Notes under the pieces: model-generated
Databases searched by the model: none
The model's input: the letters and a program-made list of their open reading frames with translations, nothing else
Told to the model about the DNA's origin: nothing
In this document: piece after piece, positions 17,389 to 27,400 of the stretch
Numbering within the stretch: position 1 is the stretch's first letter
Layout of the letters: every line of letters begins with the position of its first letter
Position numbers and translations under genes: made by a program
Assembly (NCBI RefSeq): GCF_000744415.1
Contig: NZ_JQLW01000006.1
Coordinates: 62,001 to 126,000 of the forward strand
Length of the DNA: 64,000 nucleotides
Source of the DNA: Ghiorsea bivora
GTDB lineage: Bacteria > Pseudomonadota > Zetaproteobacteria > Mariprofundales > Mariprofundaceae
Direction: 5' to 3'

Positions 17389-18585
17389 ATGCCCAAATTT
17401 ATTTATACTGCAAAAAACAGACAAGGACGCGAAGTAAAAGGTGAGTTTGAGGCGGTTAATAAAGATGTTGCTATTGCAACCCTACGCAGACAAAGCCTTG
17501 CCGACATCAAAGTAAAGAAAAAACCCATTGAAATTCATATCGGCGGTGACCCCAAAGTTACTGAAAAAGATATCAGCATCTTTTTTAGGCAACTTTCCAC
17601 CATGATTAATGCAGGTTTACCCTTGGTACAATGTTTCGAATTATTACAAAAGGGTACGGACCACAAAGGTTTGTTAAAACTATTCAATGGTATTCAAACA
17701 GAATTAGAAAGCGGCTGCCCTTTCGGTGAAACATTACGAAAATTCCCTAACGACTTTGATCGCCTCACCTGCTCATTGGTTGAGGCAGGTGAAAAAGGTG
17801 GTATTTTGGATACCATTCTTTTACGTATTTGTGAATACAAAGAGAAATCGTTAGCCCTAAAGGCAAAAGTTAAATCAGCCATGGTTTACCCTGCATCTAT
17901 TTTGGTTATTTCTTTTATTGTAACTGCGATTTTAATGATTTTTGTGGTTCCCATCTTCGCAGAAATGTTCTCTAGCTTTGGTGCTGAGCTTCCTGCACCA
18001 ACCCAAATTGTGATGGCAATATCCGATGGTTTTGTCGAATACTGGTATTTGGTATTTGGTGTACCTATAGCCATCGTTTTTGCGATTAAAGCTATTTATA
18101 AAACACCTGCAGGGAATTATCAGTTGGATAAACTGATGCTAAATTTACCTGCCATTGGTGATGTGCTTCGCAAAGGTGCGGTTGCGCGCTTTACGCGTAC
18201 GTTTTCAACATTAAGTGCTGCTGGTGTACCCATTTTAGAAGCCATGGATACAGTGGCTGAGACATCAGGCAATGCAGTGATTGAAGAAGCTGTCGTCAAT
18301 GCCAAAGAGTCCATCAGCCAAGGCCAATCTTTAAGCCAACCACTGGAAGAAAGTGGTGTTTTCCCAATCATGGTAACACAAATGATAGGTATCGGTGAGC
18401 AAACAGGTGCTATGGAAGAAATGTTAGGCAAGATTGCCGATTTTTATGAAGAAGAGGTTGATACTGCCGTTGATAATATGACAGCGCTTATGGAACCTGC
18501 CATTATGGCATTCCTAGGTGTTGTCATTGGTGGTCTTGTGATTTCCATGTATCTACCTATCTTCATGATGGCTTCGGTGGTATAA
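17389..18585 (+). CDS. pilC: Type IV pilus inner-membrane platform protein PilC
   Basis: The 398-residue protein carries two GspF/PilC repeats. The first has FFRQLSTMINAGLPLVQCFELL near residues 65-86 and the second has FTRTFSTLSAAGVPILEAMDTV near 263-284. Three membrane helices lie at about residues 167-190, 205-230 and 365-392. It forms the platform that links PilB to the growing pilus. Translation starts with an ATG 2 bases after the pilB stop, preceded by GGAG. The pair belongs to the cluster pilB-pilC-pilS-pilR-pilD; no pilin gene is inside the window. Confidence 0.96.
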   Translation: MPKFIYTAKNRQGREVKGEFEAVNKDVAIATLRRQSLADIKVKKKPIEIHIGGDPKVTEKDISIFFRQLSTMINAGLPLVQCFELLQKGTDHKGLLKLFNGIQTELESGCPFGETLRKFPNDFDRLTCSLVEAGEKGGILDTILLRICEYKEKSLALKAKVKSAMVYPASILVISFIVTAILMIFVVPIFAEMFSSFGAELPAPTQIVMAISDGFVEYWYLVFGVPIAIVFAIKAIYKTPAGNYQLDKLMLNLPAIGDVLRKGAVARFTRTFSTLSAAGVPILEAMDTVAETSGNAVIEEAVVNAKESISQGQSLSQPLEESGVFPIMVTQMIGIGEQTGAMEEMLGKIADFYEEEVDTAVDNMTALMEPAIMAFLGVVIGGLVISMYLPIFMMASVV

Positions 18586-18599
18586 AATCACCTCCTACC

Positions 18600-20192
18600 A
18601 TGTCTGTAACCACTGACTCTATTTTTCAAGGGTCTTATGAAAAAAGCCGCTTAAGTCGGCTGTTTATTGCCCGCAATATTGGTTTATTCATCCTTCTTGT
18701 CACTTTTTCTTGGTTTATCAAAGGAACCCAAGTCAACACACAAGTTGTGCTGCCAAGTGTTTTCTTGTTATGGTTGTTTCTGTTGGTTGCTCAGTGGATA
18801 TTGCTACAGCAACTTAAACCGAATGTGTGGAACCTTCTTTTCCAGTTATGCTCTGACTTCATACTCATTGGTGTATTGATATTTAGTAGTGGTGGTATTG
18901 CCAGTCCTTTGGTTTTTCTTTTGGGCGTGATTATTATCATTGCAGGTGCTCAAGCGCGCGTATTACTTGTACTTACCACAGCTGTTTTGGCAGCCATGAC
19001 ATACCTTATTGCTATTTATATTTATGCCGCTTCGCAACATACAGCCATCACCGATGAACACACCCTAAAAATTCTACTACAAACGTCCCTATTTTTCCTT
19101 GCTGGCGGCATTATGGCGCTCATTGCTCGCCGCCATTCAAATTTACAACAAGCAGAGCACAGTGCAACCAAAGCACACAAGAAACTGCAAGCCTTAAATA
19201 AACAAATATTATATACCATGCAAGAAGGCATGGTTTTTTTAGACGATAGGCTCTACATCCATGATTATAATCCAGCTGCACAAACTTTATTAAACCTACA
19301 ATCGAATTGCAGGGGAAAAGCTTTACATACTATCCTTCATACGTCTTCTGATATGTTGTACCGCATCATGAAAAGTGATTGTCAAAGTTTTAAGTCAGAA
19401 CAAAAAAATGGTGATGAACACCTTCTTTTTAACCTCGTACATATTCGTGGCGAGCAAAATATGTGGTTAATGACCATCGTCAACATTACAGAAACGCGTA
19501 ATTTAGAACAAAAACTTGCAGAACAAGATAAACTTGCATCTTTAGGGCAAATGGCATCCATGCTAGCCCATGAAATTCGTAATCCTATGCAAAGTATTGC
19601 CCAAGCCGTAGAGCTTATGGGCTTACAACAGCCCAATAATAACTTAGAACGTATTGTAACCGACGAAATATCCCGCTTAAACCGTTTGGTCTCGGATATG
19701 TTAAACTATGCTAGCCCCTTACAACCTCATGTTCAGCATGTATCTATTTTAAAGCTTCTACAAACCTCGGTTGCACATATTGATTTAAACAATCAATACC
19801 AAATCCAAATCAACTGCCCTGATCTGCGTATAAATATCGACCCCGACCATTTTCGCCTTGTCACGGACAACCTGATTCGCAACGCGGTACATGCTAGCCC
19901 CGAGCCAGCATCTATCATACTAACATTCAAACATCACAAAAACACTTGGAGCTTTAACGTACGTGACCACGGTAAAGGTATTCACGGCGTAATGCGTAAG
20001 AAACTCTTTGAGCCCTTTCAAACCAACCGAAAACAAGGTACTGGTTTAGGGCTAGCAACAGTATGGCAAGTATGCCAAGTTAACGGCTGGAGAATTACTT
20101 TGGATGAGACTATTCACGATGGTAGCTGCTTTGTGATAACATCCCAGCCGAACAGTCCACAGCAAGGAGAGAACAGAAAACAACATGGCTAA
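18600..20192 (+). CDS. pilS: Sensor histidine kinase PilS
   Basis: The 530-residue protein has six membrane helices in the first 190 residues, as in PilS, which is thought to sense pilin in the membrane. A PAS-like segment (about 200-290) leads to the H-box MLAHEIRNPMQSIAQAVELM with the phosphorylated His near 324. The HATPase domain has N-box DNLIRNAVHASPEPA, G1 VRDHGKGIHG and G2 GTGLGLATVWQV. It should phosphorylate PilR, whose gene overlaps by eight bases. The N and G boxes are intact, so it looks active. No strong Shine-Dalgarno is seen ahead of the ATG. Confidence 0.9.
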   Translation: MSVTTDSIFQGSYEKSRLSRLFIARNIGLFILLVTFSWFIKGTQVNTQVVLPSVFLLWLFLLVAQWILLQQLKPNVWNLLFQLCSDFILIGVLIFSSGGIASPLVFLLGVIIIIAGAQARVLLVLTTAVLAAMTYLIAIYIYAASQHTAITDEHTLKILLQTSLFFLAGGIMALIARRHSNLQQAEHSATKAHKKLQALNKQILYTMQEGMVFLDDRLYIHDYNPAAQTLLNLQSNCRGKALHTILHTSSDMLYRIMKSDCQSFKSEQKNGDEHLLFNLVHIRGEQNMWLMTIVNITETRNLEQKLAEQDKLASLGQMASMLAHEIRNPMQSIAQAVELMGLQQPNNNLERIVTDEISRLNRLVSDMLNYASPLQPHVQHVSILKLLQTSVAHIDLNNQYQIQINCPDLRINIDPDHFRLVTDNLIRNAVHASPEPASIILTFKHHKNTWSFNVRDHGKGIHGVMRKKLFEPFQTNRKQGTGLGLATVWQVCQVNGWRITLDETIHDGSCFVITSQPNSPQQGENRKQHG

Positions 20193-21549
20193 TATTTTAC
20201 TCCTTGATGACGAAGCGAATGTACGCGAAGTATTGTCGCTCTCCTTAGGCTCATTTGGTCATGATGTCACTAGCATTGCTACGCCTAATGAAGCAGTACA
20301 AATGTTAGAGCAGCAAACTTTTGATGTCGTCATCACCGATTTACGTATGGATGGTGAAGACAAGGGGTTGGATGTAGTTCGCCAAGCCAAAAGCATACAG
20401 CCGCATGTCATTGTTTTACTACTCACAGCCTATGCTAGCGCTGAAACAGCTGTTGAAGCCATGCGCAATGGTGCATTTGACTATATCACCAAACCCGTAT
20501 CACGTACCGAGCTTGGCGATATTATCGAACGAGCCTTAGCGGCAAAAGATATCTCTCCAACCCATCAAAGCTTAGAAGAAACGATGGCAACAGCCGAGAC
20601 AAAAGGCACATTGATTGGTGATTCCCATGTGATTCAACGTGTTCGAGATCGAATACAGCGCGCAGCAAAGCGTGACTTTACAGTGTTAATCACAGGAGAA
20701 TCAGGTACAGGTAAAGAGTTGGCAGCCCGCCTTGTTCATGAGCAATCACCTCGAAATCATGGACCATTTGTGCCCGTACATTGTGGTGCGATTCCTGAAA
20801 ACCTTTTTGAATCTGAACTATTTGGTTATGTAAAAGGCGCATTTACTGGTGCTGATTCTGATAAAACTGGTCTGGTTGAAAGCGCTGATGGTGGCACACT
20901 TTTCCTCGACGAAATTGGTGAAATGCCATTACTTATCCAGGTAAAGTTACTACGTGTATTACAAGATATGCGTGTGCGCCGTGTAGGAAGTGAACATGAA
21001 ATTCAAGTTGATGTGCGTATTGTTGCCGCCACTAATCGCAATCTTGAAGCCGAAGTCCAAGCTGGAAATTTCCGAGAAGATTTATTTTATCGGCTTAATG
21101 TTATCCCTGTACATATGCCAAGCTTACGTCAGCGCAGAGAAGATATTCCCGCTTTAGTGCAAGCTTTGATGCAACGCTGCGGTGGTCGCAATGTATTTAT
21201 CTCCGATGCCTGCATGCAAAAACTAAGTAATTTACCTCTTGCTGGTAATGTGCGTGAACTAGAAAATACCCTTCAACGCCTCTTGGCATTGTCTGATGAC
21301 GATGCTTTGGATATCCATCTGATTGATGAACTACAAAACCCAAATGCAACACCAGAAATCAATCTCAATCATTTGCAAGAACAAGGTATATCTTTAGATA
21401 CCCAACTTGAACACATTGAAAAAGCTTTGGTTGAAGAAGCCCTGGCTCAGACAAAGAATAATGCAACCCAAGCTGCCAAGCACTTGGGCATAAGTTTTCG
21501 TTCTATGCGTTATCGTATGCAAAAGTTAGGGCTGAAAGAGGAAAAATAA
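20185..21549 (+). CDS. pilR: Sigma-54-dependent response regulator PilR
   Basis: The 454-residue NtrC-family activator has a receiver domain (acid pocket DDE, phospho-acceptor Asp52, Lys102 region KPVS). Its AAA+ domain has intact Walker A GESGTGKE, the sigma-54 contact loop GAFTGA, Walker [14 protein letters not shown], and arginine fingers in [12 protein letters not shown] Fis-type helix-turn-helix ends the protein ([22 protein letters not shown]). PilR activates pilin transcription at sigma-54 promoters. Its intact motifs contrast with the degenerate NtrX-like protein at 35460. The stop codon shares a base with the pilD start (TAATG). Confidence 0.94.
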   Translation: MANILLLDDEANVREVLSLSLGSFGHDVTSIATPNEAVQMLEQQTFDVVITDLRMDGEDKGLDVVRQAKSIQPHVIVLLLTAYASAETAVEAMRNGAFDYITKPVSRTELGDIIERALAAKDISPTHQSLEETMATAETKGTLIGDSHVIQRVRDRIQRAAKRDFTVLITGESGTGKELAARLVHEQSPRNHGPFVPVHCGAIPENLFESELFGYVKGAFTGADSDKTGLVESADGGTLFLDEIGEMPLLIQVKLLRVLQDMRVRRVGSEHEIQVDVRIVAATNRNLEAEVQAGNFREDLFYRLNVIPVHMPSLRQRREDIPALVQALMQRCGGRNVFISDACMQKLSNLPLAGNVRELENTLQRLLALSDDDALDIHLIDELQNPNATPEINLNHLQEQGISLDTQLEHIEKALVEEALAQTKNNATQAAKHLGISFRSMRYRMQKLGLKEEK

Positions 21550-22325
21550 TGGACTTACATCTATTCTCCGTCTTATCTTTTTCCATACTTGGTTTATTAT
21601 TTGGTAGTTTTGCCAATGTTTGTGTGCATCGCATCCCCCGTGGTGAATCAATTGTAAGCCCTGGTAGCCAATGCCCAAACTGTCATACTGCTATTGCATG
21701 GTATGATAATATTCCTCTACTCTCATGGTTGTATTTGGGAAGAAAATGTAGGCATTGTTCCCATCCTATTACATGGCGCTACCCCTTTTTAGAACTTAGC
21801 ATGGGTGTATTATGGGGGCTTATAGCGTGGTATATCCCATTTAACAGTTTGTACTTTGCGCAAGCTATTGTATTGGTTAGTTTATTATGGATTTTAACCT
21901 TAATTGATTTGGAAACATTTTTATTGCCCAATGCTTTAACCTTTCCAGGTATCGCTTTGGGTTTATTCTTTGCTTGGCAAGCAGGTTATATACAAGATGC
22001 TATCATGGGTGCTTTGGCAGGTTATGCTGTATTTTGGTTGGTTGCATGGTTATTTCTCAAAGCCACTGGGCGCGAAGGCATGGGGCAAGGTGACTTTAAA
22101 TTACTTGCCATGTTGGGCGCTTTTATGGGCTGGCAAGCATTGCCATTCATTATTCTTTTATCATCGCTTACAGGGGCAATCATTGGTTCTATTGCACTTA
22201 TATTAAGCAAAAAAGGTCTGCGTGCAGAAATACCCTATGGTCCATATTTAGCAGTAGCAGGTGTGATTTGGTTCTTTTGGTCTAGCCCGATACTCAAAGC
22301 ATACCAAGCTTATTTAGGCGAATGA
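21549..22325 (+). CDS. pilD: Type IV prepilin peptidase / N-methyltransferase
   Basis: The 258-residue membrane protein matches PilD/GspO: the GSFANVCVHRIPRGESIVSPGS N-methyltransferase segment (about residues 19-40), two CxxC pairs (CPNC and CRHC) for zinc, and the two catalytic aspartates of the peptidase in LIDLETFLLPNALT and GQGDFKLLAMLGAFMG. About seven to eight helices. It cleaves the leader of type IV pilins and pseudopilins and methylates the new N-terminus. It starts on the last base of pilR and its stop overlaps the coaE start by four bases, the usual pilD-coaE neighbour pair. Confidence 0.95.
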   Translation: MDLHLFSVLSFSILGLLFGSFANVCVHRIPRGESIVSPGSQCPNCHTAIAWYDNIPLLSWLYLGRKCRHCSHPITWRYPFLELSMGVLWGLIAWYIPFNSLYFAQAIVLVSLLWILTLIDLETFLLPNALTFPGIALGLFFAWQAGYIQDAIMGALAGYAVFWLVAWLFLKATGREGMGQGDFKLLAMLGAFMGWQALPFIILLSSLTGAIIGSIALILSKKGLRAEIPYGPYLAVAGVIWFFWSSPILKAYQAYLGE

Positions 22326-22909
22326 CCCTTTTTTATGGCTTAACTGGCGGTATTGGAGCAGGCAAATCAACTGTGGCCAAGATGTTTGCCGATTGGGGTG
22401 TACCTACCCTTGATTTGGATGAGGTTGGTAAAATATTATTAGATGAACCTCAAGTTCAACAGCAATTAGTTGATGCATTTGGCTTAGAAATACTTCAAGA
22501 CAATAAAATAAACCGAGATCAATTGCGTACTATTGCTTTTCAATCTAAGCAAAACACAAAAGCACTCAATGGCATTATGCACCCTACAATCCGAAAGGCT
22601 GAAATGATTTGGCGTGAGAAACAAAATGCACCTTTTGCCATTATTGAAGCATCCGTTTTGATTGAGTCGGGTGATATAAACCGTATGAGTGGGTTAATTG
22701 TGGTGCTCACGAATATAGGAATACGCAAACAACGTGTGTTAGCACGCGGCAAACAAGATTCATCCATGTTTACAGCTATTCTACAAAAACAGTGTAGCGA
22801 TGAACAACGAAAACAAATGGCTGATTATACCATCCATAACAATAGTGATTTACAAGCTTTACGGCAACAAGTAGACATCCTATACAAGCAATTACAACAG
22901 ACAACCTAA
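22322..22909 (+). CDS. coaE: Dephospho-CoA kinase
   Basis: The 195-residue P-loop kinase has LTGGIGAGKSTVAKMFADWGV at residues 7-27, DLDEVGK near residues 32-38, the IMHPTIRK motif, and the lid arginines in RVLARGK. It phosphorylates the ribose 3'-hydroxyl of dephospho-CoA, the last step of coenzyme A synthesis. The ATG overlaps the pilD stop (ATGA), so the two are translationally coupled. It is the last gene of the plus-strand pil cluster; 144 bases of convergent spacer with two inverted repeats follow. Confidence 0.95.
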   Translation: MTLFYGLTGGIGAGKSTVAKMFADWGVPTLDLDEVGKILLDEPQVQQQLVDAFGLEILQDNKINRDQLRTIAFQSKQNTKALNGIMHPTIRKAEMIWREKQNAPFAIIEASVLIESGDINRMSGLIVVLTNIGIRKQRVLARGKQDSSMFTAILQKQCSDEQRKQMADYTIHNNSDLQALRQQVDILYKQLQQTT

Positions 22910-22930
22910 CCCACTCTCATATCAAACAAA

Positions 22931-22955
22931 GTTAAGATACCTGTGGTATCTTAAC
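22931..22955. repeat. Perfect 11-bp inverted repeat downstream of coaE
   Basis: GTTAAGATACC and its exact complement GGTATCTTAAC are separated by three bases (TGT). It lies 21 bases past the coaE stop in the convergent spacer with the Cyc2-like gene. On the plus strand no U-tract follows; on the minus strand it is followed by TTTGTTTG. It could be a weak terminator for read-through from the minus side, a 3'-end stabiliser for the coaE message, or a protein site. Confidence 0.6.
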
Positions 22956-22991
22956 ATGAATCACGCTTAACCAAAATAATAACCAAAGCAT

Positions 22992-23019
22992 AAAAAAAGG
23001 GAGCCCTAAGGCTCCCTTT
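22992..23019 (-). terminator. Intrinsic terminator of the Cyc2-like gene
   Basis: On the minus strand a stem of GGGAGCC and GGCTCCC closes a four-base loop, with A/T pairs extending it by three, and is followed by a run of seven Ts. It begins about 35 bases past the stop at 23054. The symmetric A- and T-flanks allow some termination in the plus direction too, protecting against read-through from coaE. Confidence 0.9.
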
Positions 23020-23053
23020 CTCAAGTCATTACAACTTTTAGCTTTAAACTAAC

Positions 23054-24223
23054 TTAGATAAGTAGTTCGAAGTCAAGAAGTGTAGTTTTTGTTTTTGATG
23101 CAGGAGTAACACCAAATGCAGAGGTTTTTTCTTCATTGTATGACAATGATACTACAAAGTTTTGGTAAGCTTCCCACTCAACACCAACAAGTGTTTTGTC
23201 AATTGTGAAATCTGCTTTATCTTGACCAAGACCAGCCAAGAAGATCAAGTTATGTGTTGGTTTTACAGTTGCACGGAAAGAATAACCAGTACGGTCACTT
23301 GTAGCTGTTGCATAAACATTTGTAGCAGACTTAGGTGCTGTAGCATAATCAGCAAATACACCGATTTGCATATCGCCTACTTCACCAAATGCTTGAACAT
23401 CAATACCAGTACGTTTAGTATCAATGTTGTTCTGAGAACCCGTTACAGCAATCGCACCAAGACCAACTTCCCAGTCACCTGCTTCTAAGAAGTAGTTACC
23501 ACGAAGTACTGGAGCTAATGTGAATCCAGTTCCAACACCAGTAGCACCAGAAGCAACATCAACCATTGCCAATTGTGCAGCCCATGCGTCAGTACCAACC
23601 CAACCAGTTACACCAACACCACCTGCAAGACCAGCCATTGCACCATTGATTGTTAGTGATTTACCACCAAGCAAACCACCATGTTGACCCCAAACAGACA
23701 TCAATTGAAGACCAGAATCTTCACCGAAGCCATCAGCCCAAATTGTAGCACCAACTTTCATGTCGCCCATGTCCCAAGAATTGAACAATTGAACATTTGC
23801 ATAAGGTTGACCACCGCCTGCAACATCAGCAGCTGCGAATTCAATGAATACACCAGTGTGCTCGCCACCACGACCACCAACCATGAATACTTGGTCAGCG
23901 AAGCCAATTGAATTGGCTTTTGTTGTACCATTATCTACACTTTGAAATTGAGGACGAACCATTGCAGTCCAGTTTACTACTGCTGGAATTGAAAGACCTT
24001 CATCTTCAATCAAAGCTTGGTCTCCAACGTCAGTCAATGCGCCCATTTTAAAAGCACGACCATACGCGTTCAAAGTTGGGAATGATTGGAAATGACATGC
24101 TAGGCAAGCAGAACCAGTTTGGCGTGCAAACGCCGGAATAGCTTCAGAAGTTGTTGGAGCGACTGATACAGAAGCAACAGCAGCAACAGCTAGAGAAGCA
24201 GCAGAAAGAATAATTTTCTTCAT
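23054..24223 (-). CDS. cyc2: Cyc2-like monohaem cytochrome-porin fusion (candidate outer-membrane Fe(II) oxidase)
   Basis: From the ATG at 24223 (preceded by AGGA) the product is 389 residues. A signal peptide (residues 1-28, ending TTSEA) leads directly into IPAFARQTGSACLACHFQ: a single c-type haem site CLACH at residues 40-44, followed by FPTLNAYGRAFKMGA. This block is characteristic of Cyc2. The remaining 320 or so residues are a glycine/alanine-rich, amphipathic-strand-rich region ending in an aromatic-poor LLDFELLI strand, fitting a beta-barrel of about 16 strands. Cyc2 proteins take electrons from Fe(II) at the cell surface. An ATG three codons upstream at 24232 lies inside the AGGA and is less likely. 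Strong terminator downstream; divergent from purL. Role is by family; iron use here is inferred. Confidence 0.82.
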   Translation of the reverse strand: MKKIILSAASLAVAAVASVSVAPTTSEAIPAFARQTGSACLACHFQSFPTLNAYGRAFKMGALTDVGDQALIEDEGLSIPAVVNWTAMVRPQFQSVDNGTTKANSIGFADQVFMVGGRGGEHTGVFIEFAAADVAGGGQPYANVQLFNSWDMGDMKVGATIWADGFGEDSGLQLMSVWGQHGGLLGGKSLTINGAMAGLAGGVGVTGWVGTDAWAAQLAMVDVASGATGVGTGFTLAPVLRGNYFLEAGDWEVGLGAIAVTGSQNNIDTKRTGIDVQAFGEVGDMQIGVFADYATAPKSATNVYATATSDRTGYSFRATVKPTHNLIFLAGLGQDKADFTIDKTLVGVEWEAYQNFVVSLSYNEEKTSAFGVTPASKTKTTLLDFELLI

Positions 24224-24488
24224 GTTTAACATCCTATTGTTTTTTTATTTGGCTCGCCCGAAAGTGAACCAGTGTTTTTTGTTTGCAATTTCCTCCCGAT
24301 AATTCCTTAGGCAAAGCCTTAAGCCTCATTGGTCTCCCATTGCAACGCTGCGAAACATCACCGCAAACATGTCATGCGTCAATTGAGCACTTTAAAACAT
24401 GTGTATTTTTGACACACCTTGTTTTTCTTTAAGTATAGCAACAAAACATGAATGTCGAAATTTATGGTTTAGCCATTAGACTGCCGCC
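24224..24488. promoter_or_regulatory. Divergent promoter region and long leader between cyc2-like gene and purL
   Basis: Plus strand: TTGACA (24409-24414) with TATAGC (24434-24439) 19 bases on, a candidate purL promoter; purL has no clear Shine-Dalgarno. Minus strand: TATACT (24432-24437) occupies almost the same bases, with a TCGACA-like -35 about 15 bases upstream, a candidate cyc2 promoter giving a leader near 200 bases. That leader holds a hairpin around 24308-24322 and a strong GGGAGG (24293-24298) that is not at the cyc2 start; it precedes a 20-codon TTG frame whose TAA ends 2 bases before the cyc2 ATG. Spacings are imperfect, so the exact start sites are uncertain. Confidence 0.4.
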
Positions 24489-27400
24489 ATGTCTGAATCC
24501 AATCCTAACTCACTTATCATCTTAAAAGGTCAAAATGCACTATCTGCATTTCGCGCCAGTAAACTCAGTGCATCACTTGGCACTACACAATTATCAGCCC
24601 ATTACATCTATATCATAGAAACCTCAGCACAGTGGTCGGAACAAAATATAGACACATTAAATAAACTCTTGGGTTGCCAAACACAAAAATTTAGCAGCCA
24701 TGGTATGTATCTCGTAACGCCTCGCATTGGTACGATTTCACCTTGGTCTAGCAAAGCAACGGATATTGCAAACATTTGTGGATTAGATGCTTTAATTCGT
24801 ATTGAACGTGGTATCGCCTATGATATTGAAGGTGAAGAAAACACCATTATACCCTTGATTCACGACCGCATGACAGAGTCTGTTTTACGAACCACTGACG
24901 ACTTAAAGCTATTGTTTCAGCACCAAGCTCCACAGCCATTAACCCGCATTGATATCTTAAAAGACGGACGAAATGCGTTAGAAGCTGCCAACACAACATT
25001 GGGTTTGGCGCTCGCTGAAGATGAAATTGATTATTTACTTGAAAACTTTTTAGCCCTCAAACGTAACCCTACTGATGCTGAATTGATGATGTTTGCCCAA
25101 GCCAACTCTGAGCATTGCCGCCATAAAATCTTTAATGCGGACTGGAAGATTGATGGTGAAACCAAAGACATATCTTTGTTTGGCATGATTCGTCATACCC
25201 ACCAAACATCACCACAAGGCACAATTGTCGCCTATGCTGACAACTCATCGGTGATTGAAGGTGGCAAATCCAAACGTTTTTATCCTGACACAAACAAAGT
25301 CTACCAAGCGCATGATGATGTTACTCATATCTTGATGAAAGTGGAAACCCATAACCACCCTACTGCCATTTCCCCATTTGCTGGTGCTGCCACAGGTTCT
25401 GGTGGTGAAATCCGCGATGAAGGTTCAACGGGCATTGGTTCTAAACCCAAAGCGGGTTTAAGTGGTTTTACCGTATCCAACTTACAAATTCCTAATTTTG
25501 AACAGCCTTGGGAAACCCATCATGGGAAACCTGAACGTGTGTCTTCAGCTTTGGACATCATGTTAGATGGCCCCATCGGTGCTGCGGCATTTAATAACGA
25601 ATTTGGTCGTCCGAATATCAATGGTTATTTCAGAACTTATGAGCAAGAAGTGGCAGGCGAACTTAAAGGCTACCACAAACCCATCATGTTAGCAGGTGGT
25701 GTGGGCAATATTGATGCCCGTCATGTGAACAAAGATGAGGTCCCTGCTGGTTCTTTAATTATTCAACTGGGTGGCCCTGCTATGTTGATTGGTTTGGGGG
25801 GCGGTGCAGCATCCAGCATGGATACCGGTGCCAATGCTGAAAACCTTGATTTTGACTCTGTGCAACGGGGTAACCCAGAAATGGAACGGCGTTGCCAAGA
25901 GGTGCTCGACCGCTGCTGGCAGCAGGGCGATGACAACCCCATTTTATTTATCCATGATATCGGTGCTGGCGGGTTATCTAATGCTGTACCTGAGTTAATT
26001 CATGATGCTGGGCGCGGTGGTAAGTTTGATTTACGCAATGTGCATAACATGGAAACCAGTATGAGCCCTATGCAAATTTGGTGCAATGAGGCGCAAGAAC
26101 GTTATGTGCTTGCCATTGCTCCTGAATCTTTACCGGCATTCACTGCGATGTGTGAACGCGAGCGTTGTTTATTTGCCGTGCTTGGTGAAGCAACTGATGA
26201 TGGGTATTTGCATGTTGATGATTCGCTATTGGGTGATGCACCTGTTGATTTACCGTTGGATGTATTATTGGGTAAAGCACCCAAAATGTTACGTGATGTG
26301 CAACATGCACAGCCTAAATCTACCCCACTACCCAATCATATGAACATCAAAGAAGCAAGCTTGCGTGTGCTTCGTTTACCTTCTGTTGCAAGCAAAGAAT
26401 TCCTTATCACCATTGGCGATAGAAGTGTCACAGGTTTGGTTGCTCGCGACCAAATGGTTGGACCTTGGCAAGTACCCGTGTCTGATGTTGCTGTCACAGC
26501 CTCTGATTTTAGCAACCACACTGGCGAAGCCATGGCTATGGGCGAACGTACACCTATTGCTGTGTTGAATGCTGCCGCCTCTGGGCGTATGGCAGTAGGC
26601 GAAGCTTTAACCAATATTGCTGCGGCATCTATTGCGAAGCTGGGTGATATTAAATTATCCGCCAATTGGATGGCAGCTTGTGGTCATGAGGGTGAAGATG
26701 CTGCATTGTATGATACAGTTAAAGCTGTAGGTATGGAATTATGCCCTGCTTTAGGCATTTCTATCCCCGTAGGTAAAGACTCTTTATCCATGAAATCCAC
26801 ATGGTTTGAAGGCGAAACCAAAAAAGAAGTGGTTTCTCCACTTTCACTGGTTGTATCTGCTTTTGCACCCGTCACGGATATTCGCAAAACACTTACCCCT
26901 CAATTGCGCACTGATATGGGTGACACTGACCTTATCCTGATTGACTTAGGTCAAGGTCAAAACCGCTTGGGCGGCTCATGTTTGGCACAGGTCTATCAAG
27001 CCACTGGTGAAACAACGCCAGACCTTGATGATGCATCCATGTTTGCCAGCTTCTTCAATGCGATTCAAAAGCTAAACCAAAATGATTTACTGCTGGCATA
27101 CCACGACCGCTCAGATGGTGGTTTATTCGCAACCCTCGCAGAAATGTGTTTTGCTGGTCGCACAGGCATTGATATTTATCTGGATGAACTAGGGCATGAC
27201 AGCTTATCCATCCTCTTTACTGAAGAGCTTGGTGCCGTGATCCAAATCCAACGCAACCACAGAGAAAAAGTATTGCAAACACTTGAAAAGGAAGGGTTAG
27301 GTCATATCACACATCTCATTGGCAGCACCAATGATGATTTGCAATTGCACATGGTTTACAATCATCAAACGGTATTGGATGAACCTGTTCTAGATCTGCA

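Noticed and set aside
15690-22909. A pilin (pilA) gene in the pil cluster
   Set aside because: No short frame with a type IV pilin leader (Gly-Phe-Thr-Leu-Ile-Glu type) was found; pilA must be elsewhere.
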